A stretch of 64,000 bases of DNA from Candidatus Skiveiella danica (GCA_016721925.1 JADKHE010000002.1:186001-250000); one strand, 5' to 3'. Numbered from the stretch's first letter, positions 45,406 to 54,298 are shown. The notes: generated by a model from the letters alone, not told the origin. Translations and numbers: made by a program.

Positions 45406-47223
45406 TTACACCGCGGTGTCCCAGGGCGCCGAGAGGCGTACTGCGCCGTTGATGATGCCGACCATCGAATAGGTCTGCGGAAAGTTACCCCAGAGTTCAC
45501 CGGTGGCGGGATCGAGGTCTTCGCTGAGCAGGCCCATTTTGTTGCGCCGCGCCAGCAGCGCCTCGAAGGCTTCGCGCGCCTGCTCGCGCCGGCCAATGCG
45601 GGCCAACGCGTCCACGCGCCAGAAAGAGCAGACGTTGAAAGCGGTCTGGGGCCGGCCAAAGTCATCCTCGGCCTCGTAGCGGCGCATGAACGCGCCGTCG
45701 CACAGCGAATGTTCCAGCGCCTGCACCGTGCTCACGAAGCGCGGGTCCTGCGGCGGCAGGAAACCCACCTCGGCCATCAGCAACACGCTGGCGTCGAGGT
45801 CGCGCCCGCCCAGGCTTTCGACGAAGGCCTGGCGTTCATGGCTCCAGGCGTGCTGCAGGATGTTGCCGCGAATGATTTCCGCCCGCTGGTGCCACAGGCT
45901 GGCGCGCACCGGCAGGCCCAGCACCACGGCGATGCGAGCCAGCCGGTCACAGGCGGCCCAGCACATCAGCGCCGACGAGGTGTGCACCCGCGCGCGGGTA
46001 CGCAGTTCCCAGATGCCGGCGTCGGGCTGGTCGTGCAGGCGCCAGGCCTGCTCGCCCATCATCTCGAGGGCGGCAAAGTCGGCGCTGTCGCCGCGCACCA
46101 GCAGCCGGTGGTCGTGGAAGGCCTGGGTGGCACCGAGTACAACGCTGCCATAGACGTCATGCTGAAAATGCTCCTGCGCCTGGTTGCCCACGCGCACCGG
46201 GCCCATGCCGCGATAGCCCTTGGCGTGCGCAACGATCGATTCCGGCAGCGAGCGTTCCAGCCCGATGCCGTAGAGCGGCTGCACGTGCCCGCTTGCGGCC
46301 CCGCGCACCACGTTGTACAGCCATTGCAGATAGCTCTCCATCGTCCCGACCTCGGCCAGGCTGTTGAGCGCACGCACCACGAAGAAGGCGTCGCGCAGCC
46401 AGCAGTAGCGGTAGTCCCAGTTGCGCCCGCTGCCGGGCGCTTCGGGGATGCTGGTGGTCATGGCCGCGACGATGGCGCCCGTCTCCTCGTATTGGCAGAG
46501 CTTGAGCGTGATGGCCGCGCGGATCACGGCGTCCTGCCACTCCAGTGGCACCGCCAGGCGGCGCGACCAATGCCGCCAGTACAGCGCGGTCTGCTCCTCG
46601 AACTCGCGCGCCGTCTCGTCGATGCCTCCGGCCAGCGTTTCGTCGGGCCCAAGCAGCAGGCTGACGGGCGCCTGCAGGGTGAACCAGGTGCCGTCGATCA
46701 GGTAGGTCAGCGGGACGCTGGTATTCAAGCGCAATGTGAGCCCCGGCAGGTTGTAGCGCAGGTGGTGGCTGCCCCGGGTCAGTGTCGGCAGGGTGGCGCC
46801 CCAGTCCCCATTGGGCCGCACCACGAAGCGCACCCGCGGGTGCCCGGCCAGCGGCCGCACGCGCCGCACCAGCTGCGCTGGACGAAAGACGCGGTCACGG
46901 GTCAAGAACCGTGGCACGAAGTCCACCGTCTCGATCCCGTTGCCGCTGTCGTCCCACAACCGGGTGCGCACGATGGCGGTTCCGGGGTCGTAGGCTTGTT
47001 CGATCCGGGCCAGACTTTCCAGTTCGACGGTCATGGCGCCATCCAGCGGCAGGCCTTGGGCACTTTGCAGCAAGGCGTCGAACACCGGCGAACTGTCGAA
47101 GCGCGGCATGCAGCACCAGACGATGCTGCCGCTCTGATCCACCAACGCGCTCACCGTGCAGTTGCCGATGGGTGCCAGTTCCAGTGTCGCGGGCTGGCGG
47201 GGTAGAGGGGGCGCGTTGGTCAT
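45406..47223 (-). CDS. Glycoside hydrolase family 15 enzyme (trehalase/glucoamylase-like)
   Basis: A 605-residue GH15 protein. The N-terminal beta-sandwich opens ELAPIGNCTVSALVDQSGSIVWCCMP, a hallmark of bacterial GH15. The (alpha/alpha)6 barrel contains GRNWDYRYCWLRDAFFVVRAL, the catalytic acid region DAGIWELRTRARVHTSSALM and the catalytic base region LLSEDLDPATGELWGNFPQTYSMVGIINGA. Members hydrolyse alpha-1,1 (trehalose) or alpha-1,4/1,6 glucosidic bonds. Position next to otsA-otsB favours trehalose turnover, by inference. ATG 47223 is chosen; the longer frame to 47355 would cross the otsA start. No signal peptide, so cytoplasmic. Confidence 0.9.
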   Translation of the reverse strand: MTNAPPLPRQPATLELAPIGNCTVSALVDQSGSIVWCCMPRFDSSPVFDALLQSAQGLPLDGAMTVELESLARIEQAYDPGTAIVRTRLWDDSGNGIETVDFVPRFLTRDRVFRPAQLVRRVRPLAGHPRVRFVVRPNGDWGATLPTLTRGSHHLRYNLPGLTLRLNTSVPLTYLIDGTWFTLQAPVSLLLGPDETLAGGIDETAREFEEQTALYWRHWSRRLAVPLEWQDAVIRAAITLKLCQYEETGAIVAAMTTSIPEAPGSGRNWDYRYCWLRDAFFVVRALNSLAEVGTMESYLQWLYNVVRGAASGHVQPLYGIGLERSLPESIVAHAKGYRGMGPVRVGNQAQEHFQHDVYGSVVLGATQAFHDHRLLVRGDSADFAALEMMGEQAWRLHDQPDAGIWELRTRARVHTSSALMCWAACDRLARIAVVLGLPVRASLWHQRAEIIRGNILQHAWSHERQAFVESLGGRDLDASVLLMAEVGFLPPQDPRFVSTVQALEHSLCDGAFMRRYEAEDDFGRPQTAFNVCSFWRVDALARIGRREQAREAFEALLARRNKMGLLSEDLDPATGELWGNFPQTYSMVGIINGAVRLSAPWDTAV

Positions 47224-47276
47224 GAAGGAAACCTTCCGGGATGGAGCGTCAAGGCGCAAAATGAGGGTTGAGTTAC

Positions 47277-47288
47277 ATTTGTACAAAT
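47277..47288. promoter_or_regulatory. Perfect palindrome ATTTGTACAAAT between GH15 and otsA
   Basis: An exact 12-bp inverted repeat 54 bases upstream of the GH15 start and 66 bases upstream of otsA, embedded in CATTTGTACAAATATA. An almost identical sequence occurs before marR at 50524-50539. It is a probable operator for a dimeric repressor. Confidence 0.65.
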
Positions 47289-47353
47289 ATACAAGGAAAG
47301 CGGATGCACCTTTCAAAACCGTCACATCATGACCTCGGGGTGGCGCGTCGTCC

Positions 47354-49696
47354 ATGAATTTGAAGACGGTCCGCCTGCAACTGAGGTTTCTGCTGCCGCT
47401 GGCGGCGACGCTGATCGCGGCCGCTTACTTGGCCGCACCCCTGATGGACCAGGTCACGCTGCGCTGGTTCAGCCGCGACCTCAACAGCCGCGGCGCCCTC
47501 GTAGCCAATGCGCTTTCGGATTCCCTGGCCGAGGCTTTGCTGTCGAACAAGGTCGCCCGATTGCAGTCTCTGTTCGACCGCACCTCGCAGGACGAGCGGC
47601 TTTTTGCCATTGGTCTGTGCAGCCCCGAGGGCAAGTTGCTGCAGAAGACCGACCGATTCCCATCCAGTTTGTCCTGTGTGGCGGCTCTGGAGCTGTCCCG
47701 CCATGCCGAGTCGACCCTGGCGCTGACCGGCGGGCAGGTGCTGGTCGGTGTACATGATGTGATGGGCCATCGGGCCGTGGCCCCGCAGGCCGTTGATCCA
47801 GCGCCCGGCGTGCTGCCCGACGAAGCCATCATCGCCCTCGAGGCACAGCAGCCGGCAGAGCTGGTTCAGGCGCCGCCGGTGCTGCTCGGGCGACTCGTGC
47901 TGCTGCACGATCTGAGCTTCATCGACCGGCGCAGCCAGGACACGCGGCGCTACCTGATCGGCCTGATTGCGGCACTCGGATTCGTCATCGCGGTGATCAC
48001 GGTGGTTGTCGCCCAGCTCAGCTGGCGCGGCTGGGTCAATGGGGCGCGCGCCATCATGCGCGGCGAGGGCCTGCTCAGCCCTTTGATGCCCGCCCCGGAA
48101 CTGGCACCGTTTGCCGCTGACCTGCGCGCCCGGCTGCGCGACCTCGAGGACGAATACCGGCGTTCCCAGGGCCCCGAGGCCGAGTGGACGGCGGATCGCC
48201 TGCGCGCGCTGTTGCGCACGCAGCTCAGCGGCGACCAGGTCATCGTGGTGTCGAACCGGGAGCCGTACATCCACGAGCGTTCCGAAAGCGGTGTGGTCGT
48301 CAAGCGGCCGGCCAGCGGGCTGGTCACCGCCGTGGAGCCGGTCATGCGGGCGTGCTCGGGCACCTGGATCGCCCATGGCAGCGGCAGCGCCGACCGGGAC
48401 GTGGTGGACGCGCGCGACCGCGTGCTGGTGCCGCCCGGGCAGGACGACTACTGGTTGCGCCGGGTCTGGCTGACGCCGGAAGAAGAGCAGGGCTATTACT
48501 ACGGCTTCGCCAACGAAGGCCTGTGGCCGCTGTGCCATGTGGCGCATGTGCGGCCGGTGTTCCGGGAGTCGGACTGGGAGGCCTACCGCGCGGTCAACCA
48601 GCGCTTTGCCGACGCGGTGATCGCCGAGGCGCGCGGCGAAGACCCGGTGGTGCTGGTGCAGGACTACCACTTTGCGCTGCTGCCCGCGATGATCCGCGAG
48701 AAGTTGCCCCAGGCCACCATCCTGACCTTCTGGCACATTCCCTGGCCCAACCCGGAGTCGTTCGGCATCTGCCCTTGGCGCCGCGAAATCCTGCAGGGCA
48801 TGCTGGGCAGCACGATCCTCGGGTTTCATACCCGTTTCCACTGCAAGAATTTCATCGAGACCGTGGACCGCTACCTGGAGGCGAGGATCGAGCACGAACA
48901 TTCGACCATCGCCTTCCAGGAAAAGGAAACCCTGGTCGAGAGCTATCCGATCTCGATTGAATGGCCGGACGAGGCCGAGGTGGCGGGCTGGGCGCCAGTG
49001 GAGGCATGCCGCCGCCGCGTGATCGAGTGGCTGGAGTTGCCGGTCGACGTCTGTCTGGCGGTGGGCGTGGACCGCTTCGACTACACCAAAGGGATTCTGG
49101 AGCGGCTGAACGCGGTGGAGCGGCTGCTGGAGAAATGGCCGTCGTGGATCGGCCGCTTCGTGTTCGTGCAGGTGGCCGCGCCGACCCGGGGCGCGCTGGA
49201 CGAGTACCGTAGCTTCCAGGAGCGTGTGCAGCGGACGTCTGAGCGCATCAACGAGCGCTTTGGCCGGCCCGGTTACCAGCCGGTGCACCTGCTGGCACAA
49301 CACCATGAGCACGACGCCGTGTTCGAGCTCTTTCGCGCTGCCAACATCTGCGTGGTGACCAGCCTGCATGACGGCATGAACCTCGTCTGCAAGGAATTCG
49401 TCGCCGCCCGCGACGACCTGCAGGGGGTCCTGCTGCTCAGCCGCTTTGCCGGCGCGGCGCGTGAACTCTCAGAAGCGTTGATCGTGAATCCTTATCACGT
49501 GGAAGAGACCGCCGATGCCCTGCACCGGGCGGCCACCATGCCGGTGGGGGAGCAGCGCGAACGCATGGCCAGCCTGCGCAGCACGGTGCGCGAGTTCAAT
49601 GTGTTCCGCTGGGCAGGTCGCATGCTGGCCGACGCCGGGCGCTGGCGCCTGCGGGCGCGCATCGAGGCGCGGGTGCGGCGCTCGGGCGCAGACTGA
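47354..49696 (+). CDS. otsA: Membrane-anchored trehalose-6-phosphate synthase with N-terminal sensor-like module
   Basis: A 780-residue protein; the usual OtsA is about 460-480 residues. Residues about 295-780 are the GT20 catalytic domain that joins UDP-glucose and glucose-6-phosphate: VIVVSNREPYIHE, FWHIPWPNPESFGICPW, VGVDRFDYTKGILERL and DGMNLVCKEFVAARDD. The first 290 residues are extra: TM helix 12-31, about 168 residues predicted in the periplasm (with Cys89 and Cys108), TM helix 200-222, then a HAMP-like, coiled linker (223-290). The layout resembles a chemoreceptor or histidine kinase input region joined to a biosynthetic enzyme. otsB follows by one base, so the two form an operon. 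Divergent from GH15 with a shared palindrome between. Confidence 0.92.
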   Translation: MNLKTVRLQLRFLLPLAATLIAAAYLAAPLMDQVTLRWFSRDLNSRGALVANALSDSLAEALLSNKVARLQSLFDRTSQDERLFAIGLCSPEGKLLQKTDRFPSSLSCVAALELSRHAESTLALTGGQVLVGVHDVMGHRAVAPQAVDPAPGVLPDEAIIALEAQQPAELVQAPPVLLGRLVLLHDLSFIDRRSQDTRRYLIGLIAALGFVIAVITVVVAQLSWRGWVNGARAIMRGEGLLSPLMPAPELAPFAADLRARLRDLEDEYRRSQGPEAEWTADRLRALLRTQLSGDQVIVVSNREPYIHERSESGVVVKRPASGLVTAVEPVMRACSGTWIAHGSGSADRDVVDARDRVLVPPGQDDYWLRRVWLTPEEEQGYYYGFANEGLWPLCHVAHVRPVFRESDWEAYRAVNQRFADAVIAEARGEDPVVLVQDYHFALLPAMIREKLPQATILTFWHIPWPNPESFGICPWRREILQGMLGSTILGFHTRFHCKNFIETVDRYLEARIEHEHSTIAFQEKETLVESYPISIEWPDEAEVAGWAPVEACRRRVIEWLELPVDVCLAVGVDRFDYTKGILERLNAVERLLEKWPSWIGRFVFVQVAAPTRGALDEYRSFQERVQRTSERINERFGRPGYQPVHLLAQHHEHDAVFELFRAANICVVTSLHDGMNLVCKEFVAARDDLQGVLLLSRFAGAARELSEALIVNPYHVEETADALHRAATMPVGEQRERMASLRSTVREFNVFRWAGRMLADAGRWRLRARIEARVRRSGAD

Positions 49697-49697
49697 G

Positions 49698-50495
49698 ATG
49701 CCCCTGAGAAAGGCGCCTGGCGGGATGCAGCATCTTTTCACGCCGGCGGGAGAAGTTGCACTGGCGGCAACCCTGCTGCGCCGGCCGCTGCTCGCCTTCG
49801 ATTTCGACGGCACCCTGGCACCCATCGTGGCCCGGCCCGACGACGCCCGAATCTCGCAGGCCGTTTCGGCGCGACTCAAGAGCCTGGCGGCACAATTGCC
49901 CGTGGCGATCGTGACGGGCCGGGCCGTGGCGGATGTGCGGGGCCGGCTCGGATTTGAGCCGCGCTTCATTGTCGGCAGCCACGGGGCAGAAGACGGGCTG
50001 GATGCCAGCGCTGCCGCCGCGCGCGCAGGGGCGTTGAATCCCGTGCGTGACCTGCTGCGCACGCGCGGCGCTGACCTGGCGGCAGCGGGTGTCGGCATTG
50101 AAGACAAAGGGCAGTCCATCGCGTTGCACTACCGCCTGGCGCGCGAGCAGGCGCGCGCGCCCATGCTCATCCTGGAAGTCCTCGCGCAGCCGGGCCTGTC
50201 GGTGCAGGTCTTTGCAGGAAAAATGGTGGTCAACGTCATGGCGCCGGACGCGCCAGACAAGGCAGACGCCGTGCATGCGCTGGTGGCGCGGTGCGGCGCC
50301 GCCAGTGCGATATTCGCCGGCGACGACGTGAATGACGAACCCGTGTTTGTCTCGGCGCCACCAGACTGGCTGACGGTGCGCATCGGGCGGGACCATCCGG
50401 CTTCACGGGCCCGATACTTTCTCGACAGTCCTGCCGAGATGGCCATGCTGCTGGAGCGCATGCTGGTGCTGCTGGCACGGATCGACGCTTCGTGA
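49698..50495 (+). CDS. otsB: Trehalose-6-phosphate phosphatase
   Basis: A 265-residue HAD-superfamily phosphatase that removes phosphate from trehalose-6-phosphate to give trehalose. HAD motif I is FDFDGTLAPI with the nucleophile Asp, motif II is VAIVTGR, the Lys lies in the VFAGKMVVNV region, and motif IV is IFAGDDVNDEPVF. GSHGAED is a family signature. ATG 49698 starts two bases after the otsA stop; an internal start at 49725 (MQHLF) is also possible. The gene is terminated by the strong hairpin at 50589-50613. Together OtsA and OtsB make the compatible solute trehalose. Confidence 0.93.
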   Translation: MPLRKAPGGMQHLFTPAGEVALAATLLRRPLLAFDFDGTLAPIVARPDDARISQAVSARLKSLAAQLPVAIVTGRAVADVRGRLGFEPRFIVGSHGAEDGLDASAAAARAGALNPVRDLLRTRGADLAAAGVGIEDKGQSIALHYRLAREQARAPMLILEVLAQPGLSVQVFAGKMVVNVMAPDAPDKADAVHALVARCGAASAIFAGDDVNDEPVFVSAPPDWLTVRIGRDHPASRARYFLDSPAEMAMLLERMLVLLARIDAS

Positions 50496-50523
50496 ATCAA
50501 GGGTAATACCTGATCGCCATGTG

Positions 50524-50541
50524 CATTTGTGCAAATATAAT
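50524..50541 (+). promoter_or_regulatory. Operator-like ATTTGTGCAAAT overlapping a TATAAT -10 upstream of marR
   Basis: CATTTGTGCAAATATA differs at a single base from the otsA-side sequence CATTTGTACAAATATA. TATAAT at 50536-50541 overlaps its end, as expected where a repressor blocks RNA polymerase. The -35 is not obvious. Confidence 0.55.
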
Positions 50542-50588
50542 AATCAGGTTGACCGGGTTGTGGGGATCGAGGTCAGCTACTCGAGTTC

Positions 50589-50613
50589 GGAGCCCTTCGG
50601 GGCTCCTTTTTTT
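50589..50613 (+). terminator. Strong terminator between otsB and marR
   Basis: GGAGCCC pairs with GGGCTCC across a TTCG tetraloop, followed by seven T. It lies about 70 bases downstream of the possible -10 at 50536 and only 15 bases before the marR ATG. Confidence 0.92.
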
Positions 50614-50627
50614 CGATCCATCCCATC

Positions 50628-51116
50628 ATGAAACCAGTTGACCCAAATCCCGTCGATCCCGCCAACACGGCGCAGGTGCTGCGCCGCTTCCGGGTGGTTT
50701 TCAACGCTGTTCGCACCCACTTCCAGCAAGTTGAAAAACAGGTCGGCCTGGGTGGTGCGCAGGTCTGGGCGCTGAGTGTGGTCAAGGACCACCCGGGCAT
50801 CGGCATGGGGGGGGTCGCGAAGAGCATGGACATCCACCAGTCCACCGCCAGCAACCTCATCAAGACCTTGCTGCGCAAGGAGCTGATCAGCCTGAGCCGC
50901 TCCTCGGGTGACCGGCGCAACGTGCACCTGGAAATCCTGCCGGCTGGTCTGGCCGTGCTGGGACAAGTCTCCGGTCCCTTTGAAGGCGTTCTACCCATGG
51001 CACTGGGCAAGTTGCCACAGCGAACCTTGCAGCGTCTGGATCAAGACCTGGGGCAACTCATCGGCCTGCTGAAAGCCGATGAAGAAGCCGGCGGAATTCC
51101 ATTGGCCGAGCTCTGA
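50628..51116 (+). CDS. MarR-family transcriptional regulator
   Basis: A 162-residue winged-helix repressor. The core reads LGGAQVWALSVVKDHPGIGMGGVAKSMDIHQSTASNLIKTLLRKELI (HTH, SxASxxIKxL recognition helix) followed by the wing SRSSGDRRNVHLEILPAG. N- and C-terminal helices form the dimer interface. There is no good ribosome site before the ATG at 50628, and a terminator lies just upstream, so its expression may be low or attenuated. The near-identical palindromes before this gene and before otsA/GH15 make it the likely repressor of both; this is inference from position and sequence. Confidence 0.9.
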   Translation: MKPVDPNPVDPANTAQVLRRFRVVFNAVRTHFQQVEKQVGLGGAQVWALSVVKDHPGIGMGGVAKSMDIHQSTASNLIKTLLRKELISLSRSSGDRRNVHLEILPAGLAVLGQVSGPFEGVLPMALGKLPQRTLQRLDQDLGQLIGLLKADEEAGGIPLAEL

Positions 51117-51194
51117 ACCGAACACTTGCAGGATTCAGAAGAGCAGGCCACCCTTGAGCCCCTCTCGACGAACAATGAACCCGCAGCCGTCTTG

Positions 51195-52655
51195 ATGTCG
51201 CTACCCCAAAGAGGATCCGGCCGCCTGTCGCCTCGCAATACCGTCAGAACGATGCGCGCCGCGTGGCTGCGTTTACAGCGATCCTGGCGGCCGGTGCGCG
51301 ACATGGACCCGGAGTTCTGGCGAAAGCTGGGCGCGGAACTTTCGTCCGTCCGCCCTTGGATCGATCGGGGCATCGTCCTTGCCTATGCGGCGCTGACCGG
51401 ATTGATCGTGGTCGGCTTCACATTGCTGGCTGAAGCGGCCACCCATGGCTTTGCCGCGCTGACGCAAGCGAGCGTTTACGCGAAATACATTTCGCTTTTG
51501 TGGACACCGGCGCTGACCGTCGTGCTGCTGTGGTGGACCCGCCGGTTTGTTCCGGGCGCCATGGGTTCGGGCATTCCGCAGGTGGTGCGCGCGCTCGACG
51601 ACAACCTTGATCACGCCCAGCGAAGCTGGCTGGTCTCGCTGCGGCTGTCCCTGCACAAGATCGGGCTGGTCTCGGGCGGCCTGCTGGCCGGTTTGTCGAT
51701 TGGCCGCGAAGGCCCGACGGTCCAGGTCGGTGCGGGTGTCATGGGGCATGCCCGGCGCTGGCTGTCGCCGCAATCCGGTCTGGACTCACACGATCTGATG
51801 GTGGCTGGGGCTGCAGCGGGAATTGCGGCCGCCTTCAACACCCCGCTGGGTGGCGTCATCTTCGCGCTGGAGCAACTGTCCCGACGGCGCAGCATGTCTC
51901 AAAGCTCGCTGGTGATCGTCAGCATTGTGCTGGCCGGCCTTGTGGCCGTGTCCGTGTTCGGCAACGAGACCTACTTTGGCCGCCTGCGGGTGCAGGCGCT
52001 CTCCTGGAGTTTGCTGGGGCCGGGCTTGCTGGTGGCGCTGGTTGCGGGCGTGGCCGGCGGGCTGTTTTCCCGGCTCATGATCCTTTGCGCGCAGGGGCTT
52101 CCGGATCGATTCAGTCGCTGGCGCAGCCTCTATCCACTGCGCTTCGCTGCAGCCTGTGCCTTGGGCGTGGCCATCATTGGCATCGTGACGCAGGGCGCCA
52201 CGGCAGGCGCCGGCTATGCGCCGACCCGGGCTTTGCTCGAAGGGCATGCGGACCTGCCGGGTGTCTATACGGTGCTGAAGTTCTGCGCCACCTGGCTGTC
52301 CAGCTGGACCGGTGTGCCGGCCGGCGTGTTTGCGCCCTCACTCGCGATTGGCGCGGGCATCGGTCAGGACGTCGCCTTGCTGACCGGTGTAGGGCCGGAA
52401 GCGGCCATCCCCCTGATTGCGCTGGGCATGGCGGGTTTTCTTGCCGCAACCACCCAGGGGCCGATCACCGCCTTCATCATCGTGATGGAAATGGTGGCCG
52501 GAAACGCCATGGTTCTGAGCCTGATGGCCTGTGCCCTGTTGGCCAGTGGCGTGGCCCGCCTGGTGACCCGGTCCATGTACTTCGAACTGGCTGCCCTGCT
52601 GCCCGTGCCACCCCGTCGCACCGAAATGGCCTCGGAACCTGGCAATGCACGGTGA
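51195..52655 (+). CDS. ClC-family chloride channel/transporter
   Basis: A ClC-type protein of about 486 residues with many TM helices and no C-terminal CBS domains. Selectivity-filter motifs are GSGIPQVV, GREGPTVQVG (the gating Glu is present) and GVFAPSLAIGAGIG. FNTPLGGVIFALEQL contains the internal proton-path Glu, suggesting a H+/Cl- antiporter rather than a pure channel. ATG 51195 is chosen; TTG 51126 or ATG 51252 remain possible because no ribosome site stands out. It starts 79 bases after marR on the same strand and could share its control. Confidence 0.88.
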   Translation: MSLPQRGSGRLSPRNTVRTMRAAWLRLQRSWRPVRDMDPEFWRKLGAELSSVRPWIDRGIVLAYAALTGLIVVGFTLLAEAATHGFAALTQASVYAKYISLLWTPALTVVLLWWTRRFVPGAMGSGIPQVVRALDDNLDHAQRSWLVSLRLSLHKIGLVSGGLLAGLSIGREGPTVQVGAGVMGHARRWLSPQSGLDSHDLMVAGAAAGIAAAFNTPLGGVIFALEQLSRRRSMSQSSLVIVSIVLAGLVAVSVFGNETYFGRLRVQALSWSLLGPGLLVALVAGVAGGLFSRLMILCAQGLPDRFSRWRSLYPLRFAAACALGVAIIGIVTQGATAGAGYAPTRALLEGHADLPGVYTVLKFCATWLSSWTGVPAGVFAPSLAIGAGIGQDVALLTGVGPEAAIPLIALGMAGFLAATTQGPITAFIIVMEMVAGNAMVLSLMACALLASGVARLVTRSMYFELAALLPVPPRRTEMASEPGNAR

Positions 52656-52752
52656 ACTCATTGGGCGGATGTCGGTAGTATTGCCTGCGACGGCGTACGC
52701 AAGCTTGCAGGTCAAACGCCGCAATCACCGCAGGCCCTGCCGCCAGGAAGTC

Positions 52753-53631
52753 CTATCCTGCTGGCGCCGGCAGCGCGTAGAAGTCGCGGATGATGTCCCA
52801 GGCCGCCTGCGGGTCATCCACGTATTGGAACAGGGCCAGGTCCTCCGGCGAGATGGCGCCTTCCTCGATCAGCACGTCCATGTTGATCAGCTGCTTCCAG
52901 TAGTCCGAGCCGAACAGGATGATCGGCACCGGCTTGGCCTTTTTGGTCTGCACCAGCGTGATCACCTCGAACAGTTCGTCCAGCGTGCCGAAGCCGCCGG
53001 GGAAGGCCACCAGCGCCTTGGCGCGCATCATGAAGTGCATCTTGCGCATCGCGAAGTAGTGGAACTTGAAGCTCAGGTGCGGCGACACATAGGGGTTGGC
53101 CGACTGCTCGTGCGGCAGCGCGATGTTCAGCGCCACCGAGGGTGCGCCCACGTCGTGGGCACCGCGCGTGGCGGCTTCCATGATGCCGGGGCCGCCGCCC
53201 GTGCAGATGTAAAGGCGTTCGCCAGGCGGGAAGCGCAGGCTGTCGGTCGCCACCAGCCGGGCAAACTGGCGCGCCAGTTCGTAGTGACGGGAATTTCGCA
53301 CGCCCCGTTCGGCCTTCGTCATGGCCCCGGCATCGCCGCTGGCCCGCGCGGCGGCCAGCGCGGCCTCGGCAGTTTCGGGGGATGGAAAGCGTGCGCTGCC
53401 GAATACGACGATGGTGTTCTCGACACCCGCTTGGGTCTGGTCCAGGTCGGGCTTGAGCATTTCGAGCTGGATGCGCAGGCCGCGCGTCTCGCGCCGCAGA
53501 AGGAACTCGGGATCGGCAAAGGCCAGCCGGTAGGCGTCGGGCTCCAGCGGCAGCCCTTTGGCGGCGTGCGCCTGCAACTGCGCCCAGGCGTCGGCCAGGT
53601 GGCTGTACTTGATGTCTTCTGTGGTTTCCAT
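52753..53631 (-). CDS. LOG-family (TIGR00730-like) nucleotide phosphoribohydrolase
   Basis: A 292-residue Rossmann-fold protein. Family motifs are ICTGGGPGIMEAATRGA and PGGFGTLDELFEVITLVQT, which form the nucleotide 5'-monophosphate binding and catalytic site of lysine-decarboxylase-like LOG proteins. These release the base from cytokinin ribotides or purine/pyrimidine monophosphates. An N-terminal helical extension (residues 1-65) is longer than in short LOG proteins. It lies 113 bases downstream of efp, after the efp terminator. Confidence 0.88.
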   Translation of the reverse strand: METTEDIKYSHLADAWAQLQAHAAKGLPLEPDAYRLAFADPEFLLRRETRGLRIQLEMLKPDLDQTQAGVENTIVVFGSARFPSPETAEAALAAARASGDAGAMTKAERGVRNSRHYELARQFARLVATDSLRFPPGERLYICTGGGPGIMEAATRGAHDVGAPSVALNIALPHEQSANPYVSPHLSFKFHYFAMRKMHFMMRAKALVAFPGGFGTLDELFEVITLVQTKKAKPVPIILFGSDYWKQLINMDVLIEEGAISPEDLALFQYVDDPQAAWDIIRDFYALPAPAG

Positions 53632-53697
53632 GCGTTCTCCGGGTGTTGGGGGTTGGCCCGGGCGGCGCGACCGGGGTCTGAAGGGCCGCCGCCATTG

Positions 53698-53719
53698 AAA
53701 AAGGCCCCTTGCGGAGCCC
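53698..53719 (-). terminator. Terminator of the earP-efp operon
   Basis: On the minus strand AGGGCTCC pairs with GGGGCCTT (with wobbles) around GCAA, then TTTTTC. It lies about 25 bases after the efp stop. Confidence 0.75.
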
Positions 53720-53743
53720 TCTCTGGTGGTGGCCTGTACCTGA

Positions 53744-54298
53744 TCAGACGCGCTTGCGGTATTCGCCGGTGCGCGTGTCGATTTCGATCTTGTCGCCCTG
53801 GGAGACGAACAGGGGCACCGGCACTTCGAAACCGGTGGCGATCTTGGCGGGCTTGAGCACCTTGCCGGAGGTGTCGCCCTTGACGGCGGGCTCGGTCCAG
53901 GTGATTTCGCGCTCGACGCTGGTGGGCAGTTCGACCGAGATGGCCTTGCCGTCGTAGAACACCACTTCCACGGCCATGCCGTCTTCGAGGTAGTTCAGGG
54001 CGTCGCCCATGTTCTCGGCCTCGACTTCGTACTGGTTGTAGTCGGCGTCCATGCAGACGTACATCGGGTCGGCGAAGTAGGAGTAGGTGCACTCCTTCTT
54101 GTCCAGGATGATCTGGTCCATCTTGTCGTCGGCCTTGAACACGACTTCGGTGCCGAAGTTGGCGATCAGGCTCTTGAGCTTCATGCGCACCGTGGCGGAG
54201 TTGCGGCCGCCGCGGCTGTATTCGGTCTTGAGGACGACCATCGGGTCCTTGCCGTGCATGATCACGTTGCCGGCGCGGATTTCTTGAGCGATTTTCAT
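53744..54298 (-). CDS. efp: Elongation factor P, arginine type
   Basis: A 184-residue translation factor that relieves ribosome stalling at polyproline stretches. Domain I ends in the loop RGGRNSATVRMK, where the tip residue is Arg32 by direct count, the residue rhamnosylated by EarP in Neisseria, Pseudomonas and betaproteobacteria. Domains II and III follow (CTYSYFADPMYVCMDADYNQYEV, then GFEVPVPLFVSQGDKIEIDTRTGEYRKRV). ATG 54298 gives the standard start MKIAQEIRAGN. It is encoded 112 bases downstream of earP on the same strand. A terminator follows. Confidence 0.97.
   Translation of the reverse strand: MKIAQEIRAGNVIMHGKDPMVVLKTEYSRGGRNSATVRMKLKSLIANFGTEVVFKADDKMDQIILDKKECTYSYFADPMYVCMDADYNQYEVEAENMGDALNYLEDGMAVEVVFYDGKAISVELPTSVEREITWTEPAVKGDTSGKVLKPAKIATGFEVPVPLFVSQGDKIEIDTRTGEYRKRV

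Noticed and set aside
45037..47205. A 722-codon open frame antisense to the GH15 gene
   Set aside because: Shadow of a clear GH15 protein. No start signal or motif supports it.
47327..49369. A 680-codon open frame antisense to otsA
   Set aside because: Low-complexity His/Arg/Gln composition; otsA is unmistakable on the other strand.
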